Assembly: GCF_022570735.2 (NCBI RefSeq) | Contig: NZ_JANCNS010000002.1 | Location: 186,001-250,000 of the forward strand | Reading direction: 5' to 3' | DNA length: 64,000 nucleotides | Source: Christiangramia oceanisediminis | Lineage (GTDB): Bacteria > Bacteroidota > Bacteroidia > Flavobacteriales > Flavobacteriaceae | Part shown: one piece after another, positions 45,641 through 54,057 of the stretch | Position numbering within the stretch: the stretch's first letter is position 1 | Layout: every line of letters begins with the position of its first letter | Notes under the pieces: generated by a model | The model's database searches: none | Seen by the model: only the letters and a program-made list of their open reading frames with translations | Told to the model about the DNA's origin: nothing | Made by a program: the position numbers and the translations under genes

Positions 45641-46432
45641 ATGAGAAAGTTATTGTTGGTGAGCCTGCTGGTTTTTGCCGTGGCTTGCAATGTTGAAGAT
45701 GATGGTATTACTTCTAACGAGGTTAGGGAAGTTAATGCCACGACTACTATTGACGGTTGTTCGGTCTATGAATTAAATTTCGGGCAGGAAGGAACTATCA
45801 GCTTCAGAAATTTTTATGATTATTTAGAAGTAACAGTTACCAAAACGGGGAATTTGGATTTAAATAAAATAAGTATTCATTTTACCAAAAATGTCAATGC
45901 ATTTCCCCGTAATGGAAAAGGAGATTTGAATACTTCTAAATTCACGTATTCCGAGAATGTAAGTAAAGGAATGAGTGAAGTCACTGCTAGTTTTAATTTT
46001 GATGAACTCGGTGTCATGGCTGGTGAAAACCTATATGTCACGGCTGCCGCGGAATTTGGTTCAGGTAGAAATAAGCAAGAATTATTTGTTGAGGATGAAG
46101 AATTATTGGGTGGAAATTTTTATTTCTTATACCATGTTGAAAAATTTCCATTTTATGCAGGAACAGATCAGGTTAGGGAAATATATCTTTCTGAAGCACA
46201 GGTTGTACCAAGCTGGGATGAGGTTCGCAAGTTGTATGCCAACATGTTAGACCCGGGAATACCTAAAAAAGCTGGCACTTATAATCCGAGTATCTGGGAT
46301 ATAATTAATGACTTTAATGACCCTAATCGGGAAACGCAACTAGGAGATTATACCACAACTTACACCTTAGGAATGGGAGAATGTTCAGATTCAGTAGAGC
46401 TCACCTTGCGGGTAGTGGCTGATCCATTATAA
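45641..46432 (+). CDS. lipoprotein with one copy of an unrecognised ~90-residue repeat
   Basis: 263 residues. Signal peptide with lipidation-type Cys16 (FAVACNV). Residues about 35-165 are beta-rich and have no recognised family. Residues 172-261 are one repeat unit with SWDEVRKLYANML, PSIWDIINDFNDPNRE, LGDYTTTYT and CSDSVELTLRV. The same unit occurs three times in the next gene. The end resembles the last strands of Ig/PKD-like domains in flavobacterial surface proteins. The function is unknown; its location suggests a cell-surface partner of the polysaccharide. Confidence 0.75.
   Translation: MRKLLLVSLLVFAVACNVEDDGITSNEVREVNATTTIDGCSVYELNFGQEGTISFRNFYDYLEVTVTKTGNLDLNKISIHFTKNVNAFPRNGKGDLNTSKFTYSENVSKGMSEVTASFNFDELGVMAGENLYVTAAAEFGSGRNKQELFVEDEELLGGNFYFLYHVEKFPFYAGTDQVREIYLSEAQVVPSWDEVRKLYANMLDPGIPKKAGTYNPSIWDIINDFNDPNRETQLGDYTTTYTLGMGECSDSVELTLRVVADPL
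46154..46423 (+). repeat. repeat unit, copy in the first lipoprotein
   Basis: It encodes residues 172-261 of the lipoprotein at 45641. The unit holds SWDEVRKLY, PSIWDIINDF, GDYTTTYT and CSDSVELT. It has the second cysteine of the repeat (Cys248) but lacks the first one seen in the copies downstream. Confidence 0.75.
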
Positions 46433-46618
46433 TCCAGATTTATTTGAAATCAGTGAACTTCAAATGAGCTACTACAAATTAAATCTTAAAGACTTCAAAT
46501 AAACTCTTAAAGTAGGAAAGCGCAGGTGTTTAACAAGTAATTTATCCTCATATCGAAATTATTAAAATAGCATGATTGGATGGCGTAAATTTATTTATCC
46601 ATTCTAAATTATAAAGCT

Positions 46619-47593
46619 ATGAAATCAAAATTACTACCTGTTTTTTTTATTATGTTCAGTCTATTGAGTTGTTCGGTAGACCCTATAGAAGAGGAGATCG
46701 GTGAAGATCAAATTATTTCCCTGAATTCTGAAACAGGGGATCCTGGCTGCGCGGGTGCAGATCAAATTAAGAATATTACTTTTTCTGAAGCCTCAGCAAT
46801 CGAAAGCTGGGATGAGGTTAGAAAGTTGTATTTAAGTTTGCTACCAGCTGGAACTCCCCGAAATGGAACCTTTGATCCTTCTATATGGGATCTTATCCAT
46901 GATTTTGAAGTAAGAGGAATAGGCGAATACTCAACTATCTATTCCTTAACCGGCGATTGTACAGATTCAGTGATACTTACCATCAATGTAATTGCTGATC
47001 CTGTAAATACCGACCCCTGTGAGGCCTTTAGTGCGGGTCCAGATAATTTCTTGGAGATTACCTTGTCTGAGGCGGAAGCAATTCCTAGTTGGGATGAGGT
47101 TCGAAAGCTATACCTGAGTTTATTAGCTCCAGGGGTTCCCAGAAATGGAGAGTTCGAACCATCCATCTGGGATCTGATCGACTCTTTTGGTGATCCTAAT
47201 AGGGAATCCAAATTAGGAGATTATACAACTACCTATACGATTACGCAAGGAGATTGCCAGGATTCGGTTGAACTCACAATTAAAGTTATTCCTAATTTTA
47301 CAGATCCAATTGAGTGCGATATTGATGCTGGATCTGATAAAATTCGCGAAATGAAAGAAAGTGATGCAGCTGCAATCCCAAGTTGGGATGAAGTTAGGAA
47401 GTTATACCTAAGTCTTTTAGATCCCGGAGTTCCAAGAAATGGTGAATTTGATCCTTCAATTTGGGATTTAATAGATGCATTTAACGATCCCAATAGGGCA
47501 AGCAGATTAGGAGATTACACTACTACTTACACCATAACAGACGGTGATTGCACCGATTCAGTTGAGTTAACGATTAGGGTTGTTGCAGACTAA
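46619..47593 (+). CDS. lipoprotein made of three copies of the ~90-residue repeat
   Basis: 324 residues. Signal peptide and lipobox (SLLSCS, Cys18), a short acidic linker, then three repeats at about 44-126, 134-224 and 233-322. Each begins with a Cys (44, 134, 233), contains SWDEVRKLYLSLL and PSIWDLI, and ends with GDCxDSVxLTI, with the second Cys at 114, 213 and 311. The paired cysteines suggest one disulfide per domain. Repeats 2 and 3 are most alike; repeat 1 lacks the DPNR insertion. I do not recognise the family. It follows the single-repeat lipoprotein and has its own terminator. Confidence 0.8.
   Translation: MKSKLLPVFFIMFSLLSCSVDPIEEEIGEDQIISLNSETGDPGCAGADQIKNITFSEASAIESWDEVRKLYLSLLPAGTPRNGTFDPSIWDLIHDFEVRGIGEYSTIYSLTGDCTDSVILTINVIADPVNTDPCEAFSAGPDNFLEITLSEAEAIPSWDEVRKLYLSLLAPGVPRNGEFEPSIWDLIDSFGDPNRESKLGDYTTTYTITQGDCQDSVELTIKVIPNFTDPIECDIDAGSDKIREMKESDAAAIPSWDEVRKLYLSLLDPGVPRNGEFDPSIWDLIDAFNDPNRASRLGDYTTTYTITDGDCTDSVELTIRVVAD
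46748..46996 (+). repeat. repeat unit 1 of the three-repeat lipoprotein
   Basis: It encodes residues 44-126, with Cys44 and Cys114. It is the most diverged of the three (GEYSTIYSL in place of GDYTTTYTI) and about 8 residues shorter, lacking the DPNR segment. Confidence 0.8.
47018..47290 (+). repeat. repeat unit 2 of the three-repeat lipoprotein
   Basis: It encodes residues 134-224, with Cys134 and Cys213. Core: SWDEVRKLYLSLL, GVPRNGEFEPSIWDLID, GDPNRES, GDYTTTYTI and QDSVELTI. Confidence 0.85.
47315..47584 (+). repeat. repeat unit 3 of the three-repeat lipoprotein
   Basis: It encodes residues 233-322, with Cys233 and Cys311. Very close to unit 2 in protein sequence, but with many synonymous DNA differences, so the copy is not recent. 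Confidence 0.85.
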
Positions 47594-47613
47594 TTTGTTT
47601 AAATTTAGATTTA

Positions 47614-47644
47614 AAAAAACGGGCATTTAAAATGCCCGTTTTTT
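47614..47644 (+). terminator. intrinsic terminator after the repeat lipoproteins
   Basis: ACGGGCATTT and AAATGCCCGT form a near-perfect hairpin flanked by a run of A on the left and T on the right (47639-47644). It lies 20 bases after the stop at 47593 and closes the lipoprotein transcript. Confidence 0.9.
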
Positions 47645-47706
47645 ATTTATGGTATGCTAGCTAAGACCTTTTATGAAATTTTATAGAGACATTATCTTAA
47701 AAAACC

Positions 47707-47714
47707 TAGATTTG
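47707..47714 (+). promoter_or_regulatory. promoter -7 box of the right-hand capsule operon
   Basis: TAGATTTG matches TAnnTTTG exactly, 18 bases before the GTG start at 47733 and 60 bases after a strong terminator. No clear -33 TTTG element is visible. It probably drives the genes from the GT4 to the tyrosine kinase. Confidence 0.55.
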
Positions 47715-47732
47715 CGCTCAAAACCCTGATTC

Positions 47733-48896
47733 GTGACAAAATTAGTTCGTGTAACCACTATTCCTCTTTCTTTAGAAAAATTGCTTGAAGGTCAGTTGAC
47801 TTTTATGAATAAACATTACGAAGTTATTGCGATTTCTGCAGAAGAAGAACGGTTAAAACGCTATGGGCAAAATAACAGAGTTAGGAGCTTTCCAGTAGAG
47901 ATGACACGCGAAATAACACCTTTTCAAGATCTCAAGGCACTTTTTAAATTATATAGATTTCTAAAAAAGGAAAATCCTCTGATAATCCATACCCATACAC
48001 CAAAGGCTGGTATTATTGGAATGTTAGCTGGGAAATTGGCTGGGACCCCCATAAGATTACACACTGTTGCAGGGCTGCCTCTCCTGGAAGTTCAGGGCAA
48101 AAAGCGCAAAATCCTTGATAAAGTTGAAAAGCTTACCTATTCCCTTGCAACGCGTGTATACCCAAATTCATTTGAATTAAAAAAAATTATTCTTCAGCTT
48201 GGTTACTCTAATGAGAGTAAACTTAAAGTATTGGGCCATGGAAGTTCGAATGGTATTGATACAAAATACTTCGATCCGGCCTTATTCAGCACTTCTGATA
48301 AAAGAAAGATCAGGAAAGATTTAGAAATTCCTGACTCTGATTTCATCTATATATTCGTAGGTAGATTAGTTAGGGAAAAGGGAATAAATGAGTTAGTGCG
48401 GGCTTTTGAAAAAGTTAATCAGGAATATCCTGATACCACTTTATTACTGGTGGGACCGTTCGAAGATGATCTTGATCCTCTTGATGCAGAGATAATGCAA
48501 ATCATAAAAACACATCCAAAAATTTTCACCACAGGATATCAGGAAGATGTAAGGCCATATTTTGCCGTTTCAGATGTTCTCTCATTTCCCAGTTACCGGG
48601 AAGGTTTTCCGAATGTTGTGATGCAGGCCAACGCTATGGGTTTACCAGCGATAGTTTCCAACATCAATGGTTGTAACGAAATCGTTGAAAACGGTGAAAA
48701 TGGGATGATTATACCAGTTAAGAGCGAAAGTGCCTTATATGAAGCCATGCTTGATATTAAAAGAGATGGGGAGTTATTTTCGCGAATCTCTCGTAAAGCC
48801 CGTAAATTGATCCAGGAGAAATATGAAAGAGCACAATTCTGGGATATTTTGTTAAAAGAATATAAAGAATTAGAGCTGCTCTATAAACATGATTAA
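47733..48896 (+). CDS. glycosyltransferase family 4 (second-step transferase candidate)
   Basis: 387 residues, GT-B fold. VRVTTIPLSLEKLLEGQLTF opens the acceptor domain; HTHTPKAGIIGMLAG and the donor-domain FVGRLVREKGINELV, SFPSYREGFPNVVMQA are typical of capsule GT4 enzymes next to initiating transferases (PglA-like). GTG start: an in-frame TGA lies two codons upstream, so no earlier start is possible. The PglC-like gene follows, so it probably adds the second sugar to the lipid-linked unit. Confidence 0.88.
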   Translation: MTKLVRVTTIPLSLEKLLEGQLTFMNKHYEVIAISAEEERLKRYGQNNRVRSFPVEMTREITPFQDLKALFKLYRFLKKENPLIIHTHTPKAGIIGMLAGKLAGTPIRLHTVAGLPLLEVQGKKRKILDKVEKLTYSLATRVYPNSFELKKIILQLGYSNESKLKVLGHGSSNGIDTKYFDPALFSTSDKRKIRKDLEIPDSDFIYIFVGRLVREKGINELVRAFEKVNQEYPDTTLLLVGPFEDDLDPLDAEIMQIIKTHPKIFTTGYQEDVRPYFAVSDVLSFPSYREGFPNVVMQANAMGLPAIVSNINGCNEIVENGENGMIIPVKSESALYEAMLDIKRDGELFSRISRKARKLIQEKYERAQFWDILLKEYKELELLYKHD

Positions 48897-48929
48897 ATTC
48901 GCGGAAATTAATAGATTTCAATTTTATTG

Positions 48930-49535
48930 ATGTATACCAAGCTTGTTAAACCATTTTTTGATTTTTTTGTCGCGTTAATAGGCCTGGTACTCATTAGTCC
49001 GTTACTAATCATTATCACATTTCTCCTTCTGGTGAAAAATAATGGTAAGCCATTCTTTTTGCAGAATAGGCCGGGCATTTATGGTAAGAATTTCAAAATA
49101 GTTAAATTCAAAACCATGACCGATGAAAGGGCTGCCAACGGAGAATTATTACCAGATGAAGATCGCTTAACTACGGTTGGGAAATTTGTGCGTAAAACTT
49201 CGATCGATGAGGTTCCCCAATTGATCAATGTTTTAAAAGGTGATATGAGTATAATTGGCCCCAGGCCGTTATTACCTCAATATTTAGAACTTTATAATGA
49301 GAGGCAGAAAAAAAGACATTTAGTAAAACCAGGAATAACAGGATGGGCACAGGTAAATGGGCGCAATGCTATTAGCTGGAGTCAGAAATTTGAATATGAT
49401 GTTTGGTATGTTGAGCACATTTCATTTTTACTTGATCTAAAAATCTTATTTAAAACGGTGAAAAAGGTTTTGTTTGCTGAAGGAATTAATACGAAGAATA
49501 TGGCAACTACCGAACCATTTAACGGGCATAACTAA
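48930..49535 (+). CDS. initiating phosphosugar transferase (PglC-like, Bac_transf)
   Basis: 201 residues from the ATG at 48930 (an in-frame TTG one codon earlier is less likely). One N-terminal membrane segment (about 8-36), then [46 protein letters not shown] and the [18 protein letters not shown] block, all of the monotopic phosphoglycosyl transferase family. It moves a phosphosugar, here probably UDP-diNAcBac, onto undecaprenyl phosphate. TAATG overlap with the PglD-like gene. Confidence 0.93.
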   Translation: MYTKLVKPFFDFFVALIGLVLISPLLIIITFLLLVKNNGKPFFLQNRPGIYGKNFKIVKFKTMTDERAANGELLPDEDRLTTVGKFVRKTSIDEVPQLINVLKGDMSIIGPRPLLPQYLELYNERQKKRHLVKPGITGWAQVNGRNAISWSQKFEYDVWYVEHISFLLDLKILFKTVKKVLFAEGINTKNMATTEPFNGHN

Positions 49536-50146
49536 TGATTATTTACGGAGCAAGCGGACATTCAAAAGTTATTATTGATATAATTAGATCAGGAAGGCAT
49601 GGAACTATAGATTATATCATAGATGATAATCTTGAAATCAGATCTCTGCTAGGTTTACCTGTTTTGCATAAATTACCAGAAGATGAGAATCAGGAAATAG
49701 TCTATGCCATTGGTAATAATCATATAAGAAAGGAACTTTCAGAAAAATATCCTGTTAAACCTGTTAAAGCCTTAATTCATAATTCTGCTATTATTTCAGA
49801 ATATTCAGAAATTATGGATGGTAGTGTGGTAATGGCAAAGGCTGTGGTGAACGCTTCAGCAGAAGTTGGGGAACACTGCATCTTGAATACTTCATGTATT
49901 ATTGAACACGATGTGATGATAGGGAACTTTGCTCATATTTCTCCTGGCACAGTAATAACAGGTGGAGTTCGAATTGGCGAAGGAACCCAAATTGGAGCCG
50001 GTGCTTCGGTTATTCCAGGCATAAATATTGGAAAATGGGCTACTATAGGTGCCGGAGCTGTGGTTATAAATGATATTCCAGATAATGCTGTGGTAGTAGG
50101 TAATCCTGGTAAAATTATAAAATACAATACCCATCAAAATGGATAA
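49535..50146 (+). CDS. UDP-4-amino-sugar N-acetyltransferase (PglD-like)
   Basis: 203 residues. N-terminal IIYGASGHSKVIIDII and a left-handed beta-helix with the catalytic His in IIEHDVMIGNFAHISPG, ending GAGAVVINDIPDNAVVVGNPGK. With the aminotransferase and dehydratase that follow, this completes the three-step route to UDP-N,N'-diacetylbacillosamine. It overlaps the aminotransferase gene by 8 bases. Confidence 0.92.
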   Translation: MIIYGASGHSKVIIDIIRSGRHGTIDYIIDDNLEIRSLLGLPVLHKLPEDENQEIVYAIGNNHIRKELSEKYPVKPVKALIHNSAIISEYSEIMDGSVVMAKAVVNASAEVGEHCILNTSCIIEHDVMIGNFAHISPGTVITGGVRIGEGTQIGAGASVIPGINIGKWATIGAGAVVINDIPDNAVVVGNPGKIIKYNTHQNG

Positions 50147-51290
50147 AGAAAAGATTTGGTTGTCTTCCCCGCATATGGGAGGAAACGAACAAACCTATAT
50201 TAATAAAGCTTTCGCTGAGAACTGGATTGCACCGCTGGGTCCTAATGTTACTCAATTTGAGAAAAGTATAAAATCCTATCTGGATAATGACCCGCAAAGT
50301 AAAATTGAAGTTGCTGCATTAAGTTCCGGGACTGCAGCACTGCATTTAGCCTTAATTTTGTTGGGGGTGAAAAGTGGAGACGAAGTCATATGTCAGAGTA
50401 TGACTTTCGCGGCATCTGCAAATCCGATCATTTATCAGGGAGCTGTGCCTATTTTTATCGACAGTGAGCCAGAGACGTTAAATATTTGCCCTGAACAACT
50501 TGAACGAGCTATTAAAGGTAGGATTTCAAAAGGGAAGAAGCCAAAAGCTATAATTGCTGTTCACCTGTATGGAATGCCGTATAATGTTGAAGCTGTACAT
50601 AATGTGGCACGGCAATATGATATTCCCGTAATTGAGGATAGTGCAGAAGCGCTTGGAAGTACGTATAAGAACAGAAAATGTGGTACATTTGGTGATTTTT
50701 CGATTCTATCTTTTAATGGAAATAAGATCATCACTACTTCCGGAGGTGGTGCTTTGGTAACCAAAAGTGCAGAAGTAAAGAAAAAGGCTATTTTCCTTGG
50801 TTCCCAGGCAAGGGACGATGCTCCGCATTATCAACATAGTGAAGTTGGCTATAACTACAGGCTTAGCAATATTTGTGCAGGAATTGGCCTGGGGCAAATG
50901 GAGGTTTTAGATAAAAGGGTACAGGCAAGACGGGATATGTTCCATTTTTATGTAAATTTGTTCGATAAAATTGATGGAGTGACGGTCTTTCATGCACCTG
51001 ATGACCAATATTTTAGTAACCATTGGTTAAGTGTAATTGAGTTGAATGAAAAGAAATTAGGTGTAAATAAAGAAGAACTGAGAGAATATTTATTAAAAGA
51101 GAATATTGAAAGTCGACCTTTGTGGAAACCGATGCATATGCAACCCGTATTTAAGGATTATCCGTTTTATGGCACGCAGGTTGCGGAAAAGAAGTTCAAC
51201 TCAGGTTTATGTTTGCCCAGTGGATCTAATCTTACAGATTCAGATAGATCCAGGATAGAACAGGCAATTATGAATTGTTTGAAAAAATAA
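50139..51290 (+). CDS. UDP-4-keto-sugar aminotransferase (PglE-like)
   Basis: 383 residues, PLP enzyme. Lys196 in LSFNGNKIITTSGGGAL and Asp167 in IEDSAEALG match the PglE group closely. It puts the 4-amino group on the UDP-4-keto-6-deoxy-GlcNAc made by the PglF-like enzyme of the next gene. Starts 8 bases inside the PglD-like gene. Confidence 0.92.
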   Translation: MDKEKIWLSSPHMGGNEQTYINKAFAENWIAPLGPNVTQFEKSIKSYLDNDPQSKIEVAALSSGTAALHLALILLGVKSGDEVICQSMTFAASANPIIYQGAVPIFIDSEPETLNICPEQLERAIKGRISKGKKPKAIIAVHLYGMPYNVEAVHNVARQYDIPVIEDSAEALGSTYKNRKCGTFGDFSILSFNGNKIITTSGGGALVTKSAEVKKKAIFLGSQARDDAPHYQHSEVGYNYRLSNICAGIGLGQMEVLDKRVQARRDMFHFYVNLFDKIDGVTVFHAPDDQYFSNHWLSVIELNEKKLGVNKEELREYLLKENIESRPLWKPMHMQPVFKDYPFYGTQVAEKKFNSGLCLPSGSNLTDSDRSRIEQAIMNCLKK

Positions 51291-51299
51291 AAACACATT

Positions 51300-53267
51300 A
51301 TGGGGAAATTTCACATCGCCCTGAAAAAAATTCTTACTGGCCCCGATAATTCCCTCGATATCCGAAATATCAAATACCTCCCTCGGTGGGTTGTGCTATT
51401 GATCGATATTGGTTTGGTAGCTGTATCTACTGTTTTAACCATATTGATCTTATTGGATCTCTCAAGTTTTCAGTATCAGTTATTGAGCTTTGTTGAAAAA
51501 ACGATATTGATACTTGCGGTAAATATTGTTTTTTTCTATGTTTTTAAAACCTATGCCGGGATTATTCGGTACTCCAGTAATATTGATGCACTAAAATTGC
51601 TTTTAGCGACCATAAGTTCCTTCTTTGCACTTTTAGTTTTAAATTTTCTAGTAGAACTTGTTTTCGGCGAAAAGATTTTTCTTATAGGCGGATTACTCAT
51701 TAACCTGTGGATTTCTTTCTCGCTTTTATTTCTTTTCAGATTAGGAGTAAAACAGGTGTATGAATATTTTAAGATTATTCAAAAGCAAGATTCATTAATT
51801 AACGCAGTTATCATAGGTGTAGACGAAAATGCTATTTCCATTGCCGGGGCACTGGATATTGAGCATCCGAGGCGGTTTAAGATTGTAGGTTTTCTAACTC
51901 AAAATTCTCATAAAAGTCTTCGTATCTTAGATAAACCTGTTTTACAGCATACTGAAAGGATTCATAAAGAGGTGAAATCGCTTGGTGCAAATGCCATTAT
52001 CTTTTCTGAAAATGCCTTCACACCTGAAGAGAAATTTAAAATTGTTGAGGACTGCCTGGAAAATGATATAGCTGTTTACAATGCACCCCTGGTATCTTCC
52101 TGGAAAGAAGATCAACCCTTGGGAAGTGAGATCAAGACTCTTCAAATTGAAGACCTTCTTGAAAGAGATCCTATACAGCTGGAAGTACAGAACAAGATAG
52201 ACCAGCTTACCGGAAAAACTATTCTAGTAACCGGTGCTGCAGGCTCAATTGGTAGTGAAATTGTAAGGCAGGTTGCTGAATATAATCCAAAGCATTTGAT
52301 TTTACTGGATCAGGCCGAAACTCCCCTTCATAATCTACAATTAGAGATCGAATCTAAATTTCAGGATCTGGATTTCGAGGCGATTATATGTGACGTGAGT
52401 AATCAAATGAGGCTGGAAAGGATGTTCAAAAACAGGCAGATAGACGTAGTTTATCATGCAGCGGCTTACAAGCATGTTCCGTTGATGGAGAATAACCCTC
52501 ATGAGGCCATATTTGTAAATATTAAAGGAACAAAGAACCTGGCAGATCTGGCTGTTAAATATGGTGTTGGACATTTCGTGATGGTTTCGACAGATAAGGC
52601 TGTAAATCCAACTAATGTTATGGGGGCTTCTAAACGTTCTGCAGAAATGTATGTGCAGTCTTTGTATCATGAACAGGTAAAACAGGGTTGGGGTAATACT
52701 AAGTTCATTACTACCAGGTTTGGTAATGTTCTGGGCTCCAATGGATCTGTTGTTCCATTATTCAAAGAACAGATAGAAAAGGGTGGTCCCGTAACCATCA
52801 CTCATCCGGATATCATCCGATATTTTATGACCATTCCCGAGGCCTGTCAGCTTGTTTTAGAAGCGGGAGCCATGGGTAAGGGAGGTGAAATATTTGTATT
52901 TGATATGGGAGAGCCGGTTAAAATTATGGATTTGGCTATAAAAATGATTAAACTTGCCGGATATCAGCCTAATAAGCATATAAAAGTTAGAATTACCGGT
53001 TTACGTCCCGGAGAAAAGCTTTATGAAGAACTGCTGAATGATGAATGTAAAACCCTCCCAACTCATCATAAAAAGATTATGATAGGTCAGGATGTAGTTC
53101 GCAATTATGAGGTTGTAAATGAAAAGATCGAGAAGATTATAAAATCGGCCGATAAGCTGAAGAATGATAAAGTGGTCGCTAAACTGAAAGATCTTATCCC
53201 CGAATTTAAAAGCAATAATTCACTCTACGAACGTTTAGATAACGCTCCTGAACTCAATAGAGATTAA
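51300..53267 (+). CDS. membrane-bound UDP-GlcNAc 4,6-dehydratase (PglF/CapD/WbpM-like)
   Basis: 655 residues, full family length. Four predicted N-terminal membrane helices (about 28-52, 65-85, 103-121, 126-150), a CoA-binding-like linker domain, then the SDR domain with GAAGSIGSE (312-320), AAYKHVPLME and the catalytic STDKAVNPTNVMGASK. It makes UDP-4-keto-6-deoxy-GlcNAc, the first step to bacillosamine. The gene order PglC, PglD, PglE, PglF-like is compact, with short gaps or overlaps. Confidence 0.94.
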   Translation: MGKFHIALKKILTGPDNSLDIRNIKYLPRWVVLLIDIGLVAVSTVLTILILLDLSSFQYQLLSFVEKTILILAVNIVFFYVFKTYAGIIRYSSNIDALKLLLATISSFFALLVLNFLVELVFGEKIFLIGGLLINLWISFSLLFLFRLGVKQVYEYFKIIQKQDSLINAVIIGVDENAISIAGALDIEHPRRFKIVGFLTQNSHKSLRILDKPVLQHTERIHKEVKSLGANAIIFSENAFTPEEKFKIVEDCLENDIAVYNAPLVSSWKEDQPLGSEIKTLQIEDLLERDPIQLEVQNKIDQLTGKTILVTGAAGSIGSEIVRQVAEYNPKHLILLDQAETPLHNLQLEIESKFQDLDFEAIICDVSNQMRLERMFKNRQIDVVYHAAAYKHVPLMENNPHEAIFVNIKGTKNLADLAVKYGVGHFVMVSTDKAVNPTNVMGASKRSAEMYVQSLYHEQVKQGWGNTKFITTRFGNVLGSNGSVVPLFKEQIEKGGPVTITHPDIIRYFMTIPEACQLVLEAGAMGKGGEIFVFDMGEPVKIMDLAIKMIKLAGYQPNKHIKVRITGLRPGEKLYEELLNDECKTLPTHHKKIMIGQDVVRNYEVVNEKIEKIIKSADKLKNDKVVAKLKDLIPEFKSNNSLYERLDNAPELNRD

Positions 53268-53278
53268 CCTACTTATTT

Positions 53279-54055
53279 ATGAAGAAATTTTTATTTCTGC
53301 TTTTTGCCAGTTTTCTTTTTAATAGTTGTGCTACCAAGGATGAGATCGTTTATTTTCATGGTGCAAAGCAACTGGCAGGAACGGAAAATCTACTTGATTA
53401 TGAACCTGTAATCGAACCTAATGATGTTTTGCGAATAAACGTATCCTCTTCGTCAGTCACTGACGAGATTGTAAAGCCATTCCAAATGCCATCCCAATCA
53501 GGACAGGGAGGAGGTGGTGCCGGTGGAGGGCAGAACCTATCTCTTACTGGTTACCTGGTTGGTCCCGATGGATTTATAAATTTTCCTGTCTTGGGAAAGG
53601 TTAAGGTAAAAGGTCTTAGCCGGGGGGAAGTGCAAGTTGCTCTTGAAAGGGAAATTCAAGAATATGTAACAGATCCTATTGTGGATGTTAGGATCGTAAA
53701 TTTTAGTGTGACTGTTTTAGGAGAAGTCAATAGCCCTGGGAGAGTTCAAATTACGGATGGAAGGGTTACCATGCCAGAGCTGATTGCCATGGTAGGAGAC
53801 ATTAGTTATGACGGGAAACGTGAGAACATAATGATTATCCGGGAGGAAAATGGAGTTAAAAGTGTGGGTCAGATTGATATGACGGAAACCGATCTCTTTT
53901 CAAGTCCATATTATTATTTAAAACAAAACGATATAGTGTATGTTGAGCCCAGTTACCGTGCAGTCAAATCAGCTGGTTTCTTTACAAGCTATCAGGGAAT
54001 TATATCTTTAGGAACAACCATTATCAGTCTTTATTTATTAATTAACAGCCTTTAA
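53279..54055 (+). CDS. polysaccharide export lipoprotein (Wza/OPX-like)
   Basis: 258 residues. Lipoprotein signal (FNSCAT, Cys17), then a Poly_export domain (about 35-135) with a Gly/Gln-rich insert (about 75-90) and one SLBB-type domain (VTVLGEVNSPGRVQI). A C-terminal hydrophobic segment (about 234-258) is typical of short Bacteroidota OPX proteins. It should form the periplasmic/outer-membrane export path with the kinase of the next gene (2-base gap). Confidence 0.93.
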   Translation: MKKFLFLLFASFLFNSCATKDEIVYFHGAKQLAGTENLLDYEPVIEPNDVLRINVSSSSVTDEIVKPFQMPSQSGQGGGGAGGGQNLSLTGYLVGPDGFINFPVLGKVKVKGLSRGEVQVALEREIQEYVTDPIVDVRIVNFSVTVLGEVNSPGRVQITDGRVTMPELIAMVGDISYDGKRENIMIIREENGVKSVGQIDMTETDLFSSPYYYLKQNDIVYVEPSYRAVKSAGFFTSYQGIISLGTTIISLYLLINSL

Positions 54056-54057
54056 TT

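Noticed and set aside
46748-47584. Regular repeats suggesting a CRISPR array or satellite DNA
   Set aside because: The repeats are about 270 bases, in frame, diverged at synonymous sites and encode a protein domain with a lipoprotein signal upstream.
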